Source of the DNA: Tenacibaculum sp.
Lineage (GTDB): Bacteria; Bacteroidota; Bacteroidia; Flavobacteriales; Flavobacteriaceae
Reading direction: 5' to 3'
Assembly (NCBI GenBank): GCA_022448525.1
Contig: JAKVCX010000004.1
Coordinates: 372,001-436,000, forward strand
Length of the DNA stretch: 64,000 bases
In this document: in pieces, positions 8,770-18,150 of the stretch
Layout of the letters: the number at the start of each line of letters is the position of its first letter
Numbering within the stretch: the first letter of the stretch is position 1
Translations under genes and position numbers: made by a program
The notes under the pieces: generated by a model
Seen by the model: only the letters and a program-made list of their open reading frames with translations
What the model was told of the DNA's origin: nothing
Database searches by the model: none

Positions 8770-9678
8770 TTATTTTAAAATGGAATGAACACCATTTTCC
8801 AATTGATATAAAGCTGTTATCTCTTTATCGGTAAGACTTCTGTTATAAATTGATAATTCATCCATTAAACCAATATATCCTAATCCTAAATAGATGTTAG
8901 ACTTATCGAGCTCCCAAGTAAAAGGCGTATCAATATTTTCTCTTGTTCCTTTCAACTCACCATTCATATATAAAGATGCTTTTCCTTCTTTAGTATTTAA
9001 ACCAGAAAAATTAATTAATATATGAGTCCATTGACCAGTTCCAAAAGGAGGATTTTTAACTCCAGTTAATCGCTTATTAAAAATTGGATTTTCATTATCC
9101 GGTCCTTCTGGATTTGGGTTCCAAACATTTCTATCTCCAATTACTCCCAATCTAAAATCACGAGGATTTTCCTTTGTGAAATCAACCCAAATCGCAGCAT
9201 CGTTATAACTTACATCTGTGATTTGAATAGGATCACAATAGCCTGGTTCTAAATCTTTAGCTGGATCCAAACTTAACCAAAACGAAATTGCTCCATTCCA
9301 GTTAATAGAATCATAAGAAATATTCTTTGCACTAGGGTAGTAGACATAGCCTTTACTTCGTTCAGTGAAAACTAATCCTGAACCAAATTTCCCTTTATTT
9401 TCTTCAAGTTTAATATCTGGTTTGTGCAGACCTACTTTCGCAGAATCAACTGCTTTACGGTTAGGAATTGTATACATTTCAGCATCTCCCAAAGCAAAAT
9501 CAGCTGTAACACCATTATCAAAAGAAGCATAAAAAGTCAAAGCTTTCTTTAATTCTAAATTTGCGTTGTTTTGAGTTATTTTTTCATTTTCCTTCTTTTC
9601 TGTTTCTTGTTTACATGAAGTTAGTCCGATACTTAATGAAATAATTAAAGCTAAAGATTTAGTTGTATAGGTACGCAT
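8770..9678 (-). CDS. LamG-domain lipoprotein
   Basis: A 302-residue lipoprotein: signal peptide with lipobox GLTSC, an Asn/Lys/Glu-rich linker, then one LamG/concanavalin-like jelly-roll (about 48-298). Recognisable family features are YASFDNGVTADFALGD near the start, GTGQWTHILINF, ASLYMNGELKG, and the ending GLMDELSIYNRSLTDKEI. LamG domains bind glycans or proteins at the cell surface. The gene stands alone and its 3' end faces the LytTR regulator gene. Confidence 0.85.
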   Translation of the reverse strand: MRTYTTKSLALIISLSIGLTSCKQETEKKENEKITQNNANLELKKALTFYASFDNGVTADFALGDAEMYTIPNRKAVDSAKVGLHKPDIKLEENKGKFGSGLVFTERSKGYVYYPSAKNISYDSINWNGAISFWLSLDPAKDLEPGYCDPIQITDVSYNDAAIWVDFTKENPRDFRLGVIGDRNVWNPNPEGPDNENPIFNKRLTGVKNPPFGTGQWTHILINFSGLNTKEGKASLYMNGELKGTRENIDTPFTWELDKSNIYLGLGYIGLMDELSIYNRSLTDKEITALYQLENGVHSILK

Positions 9679-9706
9679 AATGAGTAGATTAATTTGGTCA
9701 ACGTAT

Positions 9707-9714
9707 CAAAGTTA
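9707..9714 (-). promoter_or_regulatory. -7 box (TAACTTTG) for the LamG lipoprotein gene
   Basis: On the minus strand TAACTTTG fits TAnnTTTG and lies about 28 bases upstream of the ATG at 9678. Confidence 0.4.
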
Positions 9715-9827
9715 AGAAAATGTAACATATAACATTTTTAATAGTCCTGTTAAATTTTAAAGTCAATTCTATCAAGACTTTTATGTTTAGTATTTTAGAA
9801 GGATAAACCAACTAAATAATTTATAAA

Positions 9828-11525
9828 ATGAAAAGATTTATTCTTTGTATATATTGTGTTTTTTTATCTCATCCGTTTCTTGAAGCTCAAGATAGAATTA
9901 CAGGTGAACCATTTGCGACTCGTTCTGAGGTTTTAGGACAGAATGGAATGGTCGCTACAAGTCATCCTTTAGCAACGCAAATTGGGCTTGATATTTTGAA
10001 AAATGGTGGAAATGCAATCGACGCTGCTATTGCCGCTAATGCTGCGTTAGGATTAATGGAACCAACAGGATGTGGAATAGGAGGTGACTTATTTGCCATA
10101 GTTTGGGATGGTAAAACTAAAAAGCTCTATGGTTTAAATGCAAGTGGTCGTTCTCCTCAAAAATTGACTTTAGAGTATTTTGAGAAGAATAACATGACTA
10201 AAATTCCATCACATGGACCAATTCCAGTGAGTGTTCCTGGTGCCGTTGATGGATGGTTCGAATTACATAATAAATTTGGATCTAAACCAATGTCTGAAAT
10301 CTTGGCCCCTGCAATTGATTATGCAGAAAAAGGTTTTCCTTTAACTGAACTAATTGCATGGTATTTACAAAGAAGCATTCCTTTTTATAATTCAAAGAAT
10401 TTTCCAAATATCACTGAAACCTATATTTCACAAAACGGAGGTAAATTGCCGAATGAAGGGGAAATTTACAAGAATCCATACTTAGCAAACACGTATAGAA
10501 AAATTGCTAAAGGTGGAAGAGATGCTTTTTACAAAGGAGATATTGCTAAAACAATAGGTAAGTTTATAAAAGAGCAAGGAGGTTTTTTATCTGCAAAAGA
10601 TTTAAGTAATCATAAATCTGAATGGGTTGAACCTGTCTCTGTAAATTATAGAGGTTATGATGTATGGGAATTACCTCCAAACGGACAAGGAATCGCGGCT
10701 TTACAAATGTTGCAGATCCTGAAAGGATACGATTTTTCAAAGATTGAATTTGGGAGTGCAGAACACTTACACCTTTTTACTGAAGCCAAAAAACTAGCCT
10801 TTGAAGATAGAGCAAAATATTATGCGGATATGGATTTCTTTAAAGTTCCAGTTACTGAATTACTTTCAGATTCATACGCTGAGAAAAGAAGAGCTGAAAT
10901 TGGTAAAAGAGCTGGGAAATATAATGCTGGTAAAATTTCTGCAGGTGAAACTATTTATATGACGGTAGCAGATAAAAACGGAACAATGATCTCATTAATT
11001 CAAAGTAATTACAGAGGAATGGGTTCTGGAATGGTTCCTCCTGGACTAGGGTTTATGCTTCAAGATAGAGGAGAGTTATTTAGTTTAAAAAAAGGTCAAG
11101 CAAATACTTATGAACCAAACAAGAGACCATTTCACACAATTATTCCAGCATTTATTACCAAAAATGGTAAACCTTTTGTAAGTTTTGGAGTAATGGGGGG
11201 AGATTTCCAACCTATGGGACATACACAAATTGTCATGAATTTAGTAGATTTTGGAATGAATTTACAAGAAGCAGGAGATGCACCAAGATTTGATCATACC
11301 GGTGGAGCAAGTCCAATTGGAGAAACGACAACGAATACTGGAACTATTCGTACAGAATCCGGAATTCCATATACAACTATTCGAGGATTAATTGATAGAG
11401 GACATCGAATTGGAACCGTAAGAGGAGTATATGGAGGTTATCAGGCAATCATGTGGGATGATAAAAATAAAGTGTATCATGGAGCTTCAGAAAGTCGTAA
11501 AGACGGGCAAGCTGCAGGTTTTTAA
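9828..11525 (+). CDS. Gamma-glutamyltransferase family protein (secreted)
   Basis: A 565-residue protein with an N-terminal signal peptide (KRFILCIYCVFLSHPFLEA). It is an Ntn-hydrolase of the gamma-glutamyltranspeptidase family: GNAIDAAIAA and GCGIGGDLF (large-subunit motifs), SVPGAVDGW, and the autoprocessing site GETIYMTVADKNG, where Thr375 aligns with the N-terminal nucleophile of the mature small subunit. It continues with QSNYRGMGSGMVPPGLGF. The length is usual. The subfamily with SNYRGMGSG differs from classical glutathione GGT, so the substrate may be another gamma-glutamyl or amide compound. Probably periplasmic. A strong terminator follows. Confidence 0.88.
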   Translation: MKRFILCIYCVFLSHPFLEAQDRITGEPFATRSEVLGQNGMVATSHPLATQIGLDILKNGGNAIDAAIAANAALGLMEPTGCGIGGDLFAIVWDGKTKKLYGLNASGRSPQKLTLEYFEKNNMTKIPSHGPIPVSVPGAVDGWFELHNKFGSKPMSEILAPAIDYAEKGFPLTELIAWYLQRSIPFYNSKNFPNITETYISQNGGKLPNEGEIYKNPYLANTYRKIAKGGRDAFYKGDIAKTIGKFIKEQGGFLSAKDLSNHKSEWVEPVSVNYRGYDVWELPPNGQGIAALQMLQILKGYDFSKIEFGSAEHLHLFTEAKKLAFEDRAKYYADMDFFKVPVTELLSDSYAEKRRAEIGKRAGKYNAGKISAGETIYMTVADKNGTMISLIQSNYRGMGSGMVPPGLGFMLQDRGELFSLKKGQANTYEPNKRPFHTIIPAFITKNGKPFVSFGVMGGDFQPMGHTQIVMNLVDFGMNLQEAGDAPRFDHTGGASPIGETTTNTGTIRTESGIPYTTIRGLIDRGHRIGTVRGVYGGYQAIMWDDKNKVYHGASESRKDGQAAGF

Positions 11526-11546
11526 ATTATGAACTTATTCTAAAGA

Positions 11547-11578
11547 AAAACGACCTTAATTTTAAGGTCGTTTTTTTA
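11547..11578 (+). terminator. Intrinsic terminator after the gamma-glutamyltransferase gene
   Basis: Inverted repeat CGACCTTAA / TTAAGGTCG with a 2-base loop, flanked by A's on the left and a T7 run on the right. The symmetry allows use by the convergent phosphatase gene too. Confidence 0.85.
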
Positions 11579-11597
11579 TATTTTAAATTTGGTTGGA

Positions 11598-12941
11598 TTA
11601 TCTTCTTCTCGATTTATATTTTAAATCTTTTGCTTGAATTTGTTTTATCCAAAGCTCTTTTCCATCTTTATCTAAAATTTGAATACTAAGCACTCTTTCC
11701 TTTCTTGGACCACTTACTTTTAACATTCCAAAATTATGTTGACCAACTAAAGTTTCTTGTAGTTTATAAACATTTAGTTCTTCTTTATTAGCATGCGCTC
11801 CTGCAGTTAAAGAGGAACATGTTAAATCGTATATTGGATAAACTCTATTACTTTCTTGCATTTTACTCAATGCCGTATGATGACGATCACCATCTAAGAA
11901 AATTACTCCTTCAATTTTCGCTTCACGAATCTTCTGGATTAAATAATTACGTTCATTCTGATAAATAGCGTGGTTTTCATACATCGCTTCAGAACTAATG
12001 AATTGTCCACCAATAGCAATAAATTTAAACGGAGCTCGACTAAAAGACAATGCATTAATTAACCAATCAATTTGTTCTTTTCCTAGCATTTGTCGATCTT
12101 CCGTTTGATTGTTGTTAGCAGTTCTATAATAACGATTGTCTAATAAGAAAAAATCCAAATCAGCCCATTGAAAATGTCCTGTTATTCCGCCTTTGTCAAT
12201 AACATCATAATTTGGATTTCCCCAGAATAATTTAAATATCTCAGAGGCTGTTTTTTTCATAGGAAAACTTCCATCGGCATTGTTAGGTCCGAAATCGTGA
12301 TCATCCCATATAGCATAATGATGTGTTGAAGCTAATAATGGTTGAAGTTCTGGTAAAGATCTTGTATGTGTATATCTATGTAGAAATCCTGTACGTGAAT
12401 CCCAATCAACTTCTCTTAAATAGGTGTTATCACCTAACCAAAGCATAAAATCAGGATTCTTTTTATGAATTGAAGTGAAAATTTCATGTTCACTTCCATA
12501 AGGGTTTCCTGGTCTATCAACTTCTTTTTCATTTACATAATTACAACTTCCAACGGCAAAGTTAACTTCAGGTGGATCTGTTCTCCATTGCCAAAGCGTT
12601 TGAGCTTGAAATTCCATTGGGTAATCACGTTTTATTTTTCTGCCATTCACAAATACCTCATAAATGTATTTCTTTCCTGGTTGAATTTGATCTGCAACTA
12701 ATTTTGCAACGAAACCCAATTTCTTTTCCGTAGTATATTTTTCGGTTTTAAACTTCGTTTTAGGGTTTTCTTTTTCAAAATATTCGAAATGAACTTCTGC
12801 AGATTTTTTCGTTTGTACCCATAATAACGCTTCTTTCATTGAAGAATAACCTACCATAGGTCCAGATTGAACCAAATCCTGAGCAATACATGTAATACTA
12901 GAAAAAACTAGTATTGTTACATAGAAAAACTTCTTTATCAT
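11598..12941 (-). CDS. PhoD-like (alkaline phosphatase D family) secreted phosphatase
   Basis: I place the start at ATG 12941, not the TTG at 12977, because the upstream TTG falls inside a -7 box and the ATG opens a signal peptide (IKKFFYVTILVFSSITCIAQ). The 447-residue product has an N-terminal beta domain followed by a PhoD-type metallophosphatase: WLGDNTYLREVDW, AIWDDHDFGPNNADGS and FLDGDRHHT provide the metal ligands. Members of this family release phosphate from mono- or diesters in the periplasm. No Pho genes are adjacent, so phosphate control is unproven. Confidence 0.88.
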   Translation of the reverse strand: MIKKFFYVTILVFSSITCIAQDLVQSGPMVGYSSMKEALLWVQTKKSAEVHFEYFEKENPKTKFKTEKYTTEKKLGFVAKLVADQIQPGKKYIYEVFVNGRKIKRDYPMEFQAQTLWQWRTDPPEVNFAVGSCNYVNEKEVDRPGNPYGSEHEIFTSIHKKNPDFMLWLGDNTYLREVDWDSRTGFLHRYTHTRSLPELQPLLASTHHYAIWDDHDFGPNNADGSFPMKKTASEIFKLFWGNPNYDVIDKGGITGHFQWADLDFFLLDNRYYRTANNNQTEDRQMLGKEQIDWLINALSFSRAPFKFIAIGGQFISSEAMYENHAIYQNERNYLIQKIREAKIEGVIFLDGDRHHTALSKMQESNRVYPIYDLTCSSLTAGAHANKEELNVYKLQETLVGQHNFGMLKVSGPRKERVLSIQILDKDGKELWIKQIQAKDLKYKSRRR

Positions 12942-12974
12942 ATATATAAGTTTGATTAGTTGTTTGATGACTAA

Positions 12975-12982
12975 CAAAGATA
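12975..12982 (-). promoter_or_regulatory. -7 box (TATCTTTG) for the PhoD-like gene
   Basis: TATCTTTG on the minus strand fits TAnnTTTG and lies 33 bases upstream of ATG 12941. It overlaps the TTG start proposed by the ORF track, which argues against that start. Confidence 0.5.
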
Positions 12983-13110
12983 ACAGTAGTTAGAGAATAA
13001 TTGTTTTAGAAATTTAAAGAAAACATTATAAAACCATTAACTCGGTTGTGGGTAGTTTAATTTTAAGTATTACAATTAGTATCTTTATGTTTTATATAAA
13101 ACTTACCATA

Positions 13111-13956
13111 ATGAAATTTCTAAAAACGACAATTGTATTTGTTTTATTACTGAGTATTACATTTTCATGTAAATCAGAAAAATCAGAATCTAAGACTAAA
13201 GAAGTTACAGAAGAACTACCCGTAAAAGTTAAAGGAGAAGAAGTTACTTATGCTTCGGATTCAACGAATATGAAAGGGTATATTGCTTTTGATGAAAACA
13301 AGAAAGGTAAAAGACCTGGAGTAATTATTGTACACGAATGGTGGGGACATAATGATTACGTTAGGAAACGTGCTGAAATGTTAGCAAACTTAGGTTATAC
13401 AGCTATTGCTGTTGATATGTATGGAGATGGAAAACAAGCTAGTCATCCTGGAGATGCTGGAAAATTCGCGCAAAGTGTAATGTCTGATTTGCCCGTAGCA
13501 AAAGCACGCTTTAAAGCAGCAGTTGATTTATTAAAAAAGCATGAAAGTGTAGATGTTGATAAAATCGCGGCAATAGGATATTGTTTTGGAGGAAGTGTTG
13601 CCTTAACAATGGCAAATAGTGGTGAAGATTTAGATGCTGTTGCTGCTTTTCACAGTGGAGTTCAATTGCCGGTTATGCCAAATAAAGATTTAAAGGCACG
13701 TGTTTTAGTTTGTAATGGAGCAGAAGATCCATTCGTTAGTGAAGAGTCTGTAAAGGTGTTTACTTCTGCATTAGATTCATTAGGAAAAAAATATGAGTAC
13801 GTAGCTTACCCTGGAGCTAAACATAGTTTCACTTCTAAAGAAGCTGATGCTAATGGAGAAAAATTTAATTTACCATTAGCTTATAATGCTGAAGCTGATC
13901 AAAAATCTTGGGAGAGTTTGCAAAACTTACTAAATGATGTGTTTAAATCTAAATAA
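13111..13956 (+). CDS. Dienelactone hydrolase-family lipoprotein
   Basis: Start chosen at ATG 13111, giving a lipoprotein signal (KFLKTTIVFVLLLSITFSC) absent from the longer track version. The 281-residue protein is an alpha/beta hydrolase of the dienelactone hydrolase family: IVHEWWGH near the start of the fold, nucleophile elbow GYCFGGS (Cys), acid GAEDPFV and base PGAKHSF. These form a Cys-Asp-His triad with the family's conserved Glu. It is probably an envelope-anchored esterase of unknown substrate. A terminator hairpin follows. Confidence 0.85.
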   Translation: MKFLKTTIVFVLLLSITFSCKSEKSESKTKEVTEELPVKVKGEEVTYASDSTNMKGYIAFDENKKGKRPGVIIVHEWWGHNDYVRKRAEMLANLGYTAIAVDMYGDGKQASHPGDAGKFAQSVMSDLPVAKARFKAAVDLLKKHESVDVDKIAAIGYCFGGSVALTMANSGEDLDAVAAFHSGVQLPVMPNKDLKARVLVCNGAEDPFVSEESVKVFTSALDSLGKKYEYVAYPGAKHSFTSKEADANGEKFNLPLAYNAEADQKSWESLQNLLNDVFKSK

Positions 13957-13988
13957 TTTAGAAGAATCAGAAATTTAAAACAGAATAG

Positions 13989-14025
13989 AAAAAAGCTCGA
14001 TTCATAAAAGAAATCGAGCTTTTTT
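13989..14025 (+). terminator. Bidirectional intrinsic terminator
   Basis: Inverted repeat AAAAAGCTCGATT / AATCGAGCTTTTTT between convergent genes, with a T run on each strand. Confidence 0.8.
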
Positions 14026-14028
14026 ATT

Positions 14029-16191
14029 TTAAAGTAAAACAGTTCTTCCAGTTTCATTATTGAAACGTTTTTTAATTCCATTGGCACAAAGGATTCCTGA
14101 TTGGACTGTTCCTTCCATATATCCCACGTTTAATCCAAAATCAGTCCAGTCTCCAGCAAAAAATAAATTTTGATAACCTGTTTCATCAGGTTTCATTCTA
14201 AATTTATTTGTTCCGGGTCTTCCTAATACATACTGCTTTGCTGGCTCAACATTTAACTGAAAAAACTGATCATGAAACTTAAGTTCAGTATTTTCTTTCT
14301 GAGAACAAAGTAAATTGTAATCAAAGTTTTCATTTTTTATAGATTTAGGCCAAAACCATTGCATGTTTTGGTTCATCCAATCTCCTGTATGCTCTTTTAA
14401 TTGTTCTATACTCTCATTGTAAGTTAAATTATTAGATAAATTTTCAGGCCAAACTCCGCACCAGTATGAAATTTGTCTAGGTTTTTCATTTTTCCATTTT
14501 TCAAATTTTTCTATGTAAGTCATACTGGTCCAACTGTATAGGTAGTCTTCATAAATTACAGTATTAGCATATTGGTTTTTTTCCATTCCCCAATTACCAT
14601 GATTAAATCCTAATTCCTCATCATTATTATTAAGCCAAAACTGGACATTTAAAGTTGGTGTAGTTGCAATATTTGATACCATTTCAGTCCATTTTGTATT
14701 GTTTTTAAGAATTTCTTTGGCAATATGTTTTAAAGGTTTAACAGAAGTTGCTACAATTGCAATGTCAAAACCATTACCTCTAGTTAAGGTTAGTTTTGAA
14801 GCTTCATTCCATTCAGAATAATTAGATTCTAAATCAATGTTGTTTTCCTGAATTCTTTGAGCTTGATTTTCTTCTATTTGAGAATAATCAGGTTTAGATG
14901 TCCATTGATGAATTCCATTTTGTATTACAAAAGGATTGTATTCAAGGTTTTTATTTTTTAATTCTACCTGAATATCAAAATTAATTTCTTCAATATGGTC
15001 AGTATCTGAATATTTGATATTTGTTACTTTATGAAAATACTTAAACTTTACACCTCTATTTTTTAAAACTAAAGCTAAAGGTGCTATAAATGTTCCTCCT
15101 GTTCCAGCAGCTAAATAATATACAAAACATCCTTTATAGCTTGGAATTCTGGTAATCATTTTAATACCTATATCGGCTCCAATTTTTCCTTTTTCTTCAA
15201 CATTATTTCCTCCATATACATTCCCGAAAGTACCGTAGTAAATGAAACGAACAATTGCAAAATCAAGGAGTTCATTTGTGGCACCATGTTTTACTAACCA
15301 TTCTCTAAAATCATATTTATTAATTTTATCCCATTCATATTCATTATTATCACTATTATACACTTCTGAAAAAACACCTTTTAAGCAAACTGCTCCGAGT
15401 TCGAGCATCAGTAAAGTTCTTCGTAATCCATTAGCCCTTTTTCCTATATTTTTAATTAAAAATTGAATAAACGAAATAAAGCCTTTAAAGCATTTTACAA
15501 GTATTTTAGTAATAAAGTTTTCTTTATTTCTGCAAAGTTTTAAAATGAAATTTTCTGACATATTGAAATTCCATTTTAAAAATTTATTAAAAAAACGATA
15601 ACTAATCGACTCTTTATTACTGGTATTTTTCTTAGTAGAATTAGTTGATTTAAAGAAAAGTCTATTTACGAGTCTGGATTTAAGTTTTAATTTTCCATTC
15701 TTATTGTTTTGATATGGAGAACCCAATAAGGTTTCAAAAAATATTCCTAAGCCTTCTTTAAATAGGGTAACGAAATCAGTTTGTAATTCTGTTCCTGGTT
15801 CATAATTATTGTTAGGGAAAACCATAGGCCAGTTTTTCCATTTATCTTGTTCTTCATTGTATTCAACATTGAAGGTATAGGGGTTTGCGATAAAAGCATC
15901 TTGCCAAGATTTAAAAGGATTCTCTGGAGCTATATTTTTTTCATTTATTTCATGATATACTTCTTTTACCATTCTAAAGGCATTATGATACCAACCTTGA
16001 AAAATATGTACTCCAACTTCTTCAATTCGTCCATTCTTTCCAACTCCAGAAGTAGCCTTTCCTCCACAACGCCAACCCATTTGATAAATTGTAATATCAT
16101 ATTTATCTTGCCAATTCAATTCATTAGTTAACTCATAGGCAGCGGTTAGTCCAGCGATTCCTCCACCTAATACGCATACTTTTTTCTTCAT
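14029..16191 (-). CDS. FAD/NAD(P)-binding protein of the COG3349 / carotenoid-desaturase-like type
   Basis: A 720-residue flavoprotein. It opens with a Rossmann motif (CVLGGGIAGLTAAYEL), then the WRCGGKATS motif seen in phytoene-desaturase and amine-oxidase relatives and EVGVHIFQGWYHN. It ends with the second FAD motif FFAGDWTDFGLNVGYMEGTVQSG. A membrane-proximal helical insertion lies around residues 150-270. Members of COG3349 are largely uncharacterised oxidoreductases; some neighbour lipid, carotenoid or secondary metabolite genes. The gene begins 10 bases after the unknown 257-residue protein and is likely co-transcribed with it. No crt genes are in the window. Confidence 0.75.
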   Translation of the reverse strand: MKKKVCVLGGGIAGLTAAYELTNELNWQDKYDITIYQMGWRCGGKATSGVGKNGRIEEVGVHIFQGWYHNAFRMVKEVYHEINEKNIAPENPFKSWQDAFIANPYTFNVEYNEEQDKWKNWPMVFPNNNYEPGTELQTDFVTLFKEGLGIFFETLLGSPYQNNKNGKLKLKSRLVNRLFFKSTNSTKKNTSNKESISYRFFNKFLKWNFNMSENFILKLCRNKENFITKILVKCFKGFISFIQFLIKNIGKRANGLRRTLLMLELGAVCLKGVFSEVYNSDNNEYEWDKINKYDFREWLVKHGATNELLDFAIVRFIYYGTFGNVYGGNNVEEKGKIGADIGIKMITRIPSYKGCFVYYLAAGTGGTFIAPLALVLKNRGVKFKYFHKVTNIKYSDTDHIEEINFDIQVELKNKNLEYNPFVIQNGIHQWTSKPDYSQIEENQAQRIQENNIDLESNYSEWNEASKLTLTRGNGFDIAIVATSVKPLKHIAKEILKNNTKWTEMVSNIATTPTLNVQFWLNNNDEELGFNHGNWGMEKNQYANTVIYEDYLYSWTSMTYIEKFEKWKNEKPRQISYWCGVWPENLSNNLTYNESIEQLKEHTGDWMNQNMQWFWPKSIKNENFDYNLLCSQKENTELKFHDQFFQLNVEPAKQYVLGRPGTNKFRMKPDETGYQNLFFAGDWTDFGLNVGYMEGTVQSGILCANGIKKRFNNETGRTVLL

Positions 16192-16201
16192 TATCAGTTT
16201 T

Positions 16202-16975
16202 TTAGCTGGTTAAATTTTGATTCATAAAAATTTTTATTTCATTCATTTTTTTAGGTCCGAAAAATTCAGATATGAGATTAAATAACTTGTTTTTATTTTT
16301 ATGAAAGATATATTTATTTGAAATTTCTCGAATGTAGTTTTGTAGATGACTCTCTGTTATAAGCGGATAGTCATTAGGGTAAAGATTTGGTCTTTTTATA
16401 ATCATTTTTACTGCAGGAAATATAGGGTTTGCAAGAATACTTCCAATTCTTCCAAATGGGAATATTTTGCCTTCAACCATTGCTTGTGCATACATAACTC
16501 GGATGAGAACATCTTGGATGAATTTTTTCTCAATTATTGATTCTGATTCAATTTCATCGGAAAACTTAATTGATGCTGAAATAATACTAGAATTATGAGC
16601 TTTGTACCATGATTTGGAACTCGGTGATTTAATATAGTTTATCCAGTATTTTACAGATTCTGGAATTTCAGAAAAATCATGATTTAATGCTACTATTTTA
16701 TTAGCTAATTCACTATCAAAGATAATTTGCATATTCATTTTACGCCACCAAGAGCTTCCTTTTTTGCTTTTGCAGTGTATTGTATTGAGTACGCCTCTTT
16801 GAATTTGCCATTTTATAAAGTCAATTTCAGATTGACCATAACCATATTTGGCAAGTTTTGAGTATCCATGATCAGAATAAAATTGTTTTCTTAATTCTAA
16901 TCTACAATTAGGTGAGTCTTCTATAGCCGCACATATAGCGTAGATTTCATTCTTTAGGGAGGTTATGCAATTCAT
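16202..16975 (-). CDS. Unknown 257-residue soluble protein, partner of the COG3349-type flavoprotein
   Basis: I do not recognise a family. The predicted protein is mostly helical and has no signal peptide or membrane span. Aromatic and charged motifs include SWWRKMNMQIIFD, PESVKYWINYI and LIRVMYAQAMVEG. The ATG (16975) is its natural start and the downstream flavoprotein gene follows after 10 bases, so it probably shares a pathway or complex with that enzyme. Base composition is like its neighbours, and I see no sign of decay. Confidence 0.65.
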   Translation of the reverse strand: MNCITSLKNEIYAICAAIEDSPNCRLELRKQFYSDHGYSKLAKYGYGQSEIDFIKWQIQRGVLNTIHCKSKKGSSWWRKMNMQIIFDSELANKIVALNHDFSEIPESVKYWINYIKSPSSKSWYKAHNSSIISASIKFSDEIESESIIEKKFIQDVLIRVMYAQAMVEGKIFPFGRIGSILANPIFPAVKMIIKRPNLYPNDYPLITESHLQNYIREISNKYIFHKNKNKLFNLISEFFGPKKMNEIKIFMNQNLTS

Positions 16976-17144
16976 TTATCGGAGGATTTCTTTTTATTTA
17001 AAGCATTTCAAAAATATAAAAATGAATAAGATTTAATAATTTTATCTATATTTTCTAATACAATTAGCAGCAGTTTTACGCTATTCATAATTAAGAATAT
17101 AATTTTCTATTTCTTTAACAATTTAAATTATAGATGAAATAATT

Positions 17145-17152
17145 TACTTTTG
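17145..17152 (+). promoter_or_regulatory. -7 box (TACTTTTG) just before the AraC gene
   Basis: TACTTTTG matches TAnnTTTG but is only 4 bases before the GTG start at 17157, so transcription from it would begin almost at the start codon. Confidence 0.4.
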
Positions 17153-17156
17153 AGAA

Positions 17157-18065
17157 GTGCAACATTTCAAATCCATTTCTGACTATTGTAAAGCAATACA
17201 TATTGCTGAATCAAAACAACCCTACTTTGATATCAGGAGCTTTGAGGAAAACATGCCAACCGTAGTTTCTAAGATGCCAACCTTTAAGCATGAATTTTAT
17301 GCTATCGCCATAAAAGTTGAAGGTTCCGGAAAAGCTATATCTGGACATCATACTAATTTTCCTGATGGTGCGACTGTATTTTTTAATTCTCCCTTTCAAT
17401 TAATATCTTGGGATATTTTGCCAGATTGGGAAGGTTATTATTTGATGTTTTCAAAGGAATTCATTTCAAAATCAAAATACCTTCAGAATTTATTGACTGA
17501 TTTTCCATTCTTGAAAATAGATCAATCTATTCCTTTTGAAGTTCAGCCTGAGGAAGTTTCAAAACTTCTAAGAGTGTATGAAGACATTTATGCAGAGCAA
17601 CAAAATTTAAAAGAAGACTCTTCTAAAATAATTGAAGCACACGTACTTGTATTACTAAATTTCATTAATCGATTCTTCACAAATCAAGTGCATCCAAAAG
17701 AAGCAGAAACTGCGTTTAGAAAAGCAGATGTTAATTTACTCTCTAGATTTCAAACCCTAATAGAAACTAGTTTTTATGAAGACTCGTTAGCTCATAAAAA
17801 GTCACATTCTCCTAGCTATTATGCAGAATTGTTGGCTATTCACCCTAATCATTTAAATGCATCTGTTAAACAAATTACAGGGAGTACTGCAAAAAGTCAA
17901 ATCAATACGCATATCATTCAATTAGCGAAATCTAAATTGTTGCAAACAGATATGACAATTAAAGAAATAGCGTACTCATTGCACTTTAATGCTCCAAATA
18001 ACTTTAATAGTTTCTTTAAGAAGCATACCAATCAAACTCCATCTAATTTCAGAAAAAATCAATAG
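17157..18065 (+). CDS. AraC-family transcriptional regulator
   Basis: A 302-residue protein starting at GTG (MQHFKSISDYCKAI). The N-terminal cupin-like domain (about 25-160) contains FDIRSFEENMP and the C-terminal AraC DNA-binding domain (about 200-300) holds two helix-turn-helix units, the second ending EIAYSLHFNAPNNFNSFFKKHTNQTPSNFR. The GTG start is supported by homology of the first residues with family members as I recall them. A TAnnTTTG box 4 bases upstream makes the transcript possibly leaderless. It probably controls the SnoaL/hydrolase pair immediately downstream. Confidence 0.88.
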   Translation: MQHFKSISDYCKAIHIAESKQPYFDIRSFEENMPTVVSKMPTFKHEFYAIAIKVEGSGKAISGHHTNFPDGATVFFNSPFQLISWDILPDWEGYYLMFSKEFISKSKYLQNLLTDFPFLKIDQSIPFEVQPEEVSKLLRVYEDIYAEQQNLKEDSSKIIEAHVLVLLNFINRFFTNQVHPKEAETAFRKADVNLLSRFQTLIETSFYEDSLAHKKSHSPSYYAELLAIHPNHLNASVKQITGSTAKSQINTHIIQLAKSKLLQTDMTIKEIAYSLHFNAPNNFNSFFKKHTNQTPSNFRKNQ

Positions 18066-18150
18066 TCTTTGATTTTTATACTTCTTGATTTGATTTCATA
18101 AATCTTTCCTTCTATAACTAATTGATCTTTGTAGTGTTAAAATTAACAAC

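Noticed and set aside
15847-16131. Plus-strand ORF of 94 codons inside the COG3349-type gene
   Set aside because: It lies antisense within a long, well-supported gene; no separate start context or domain is visible.
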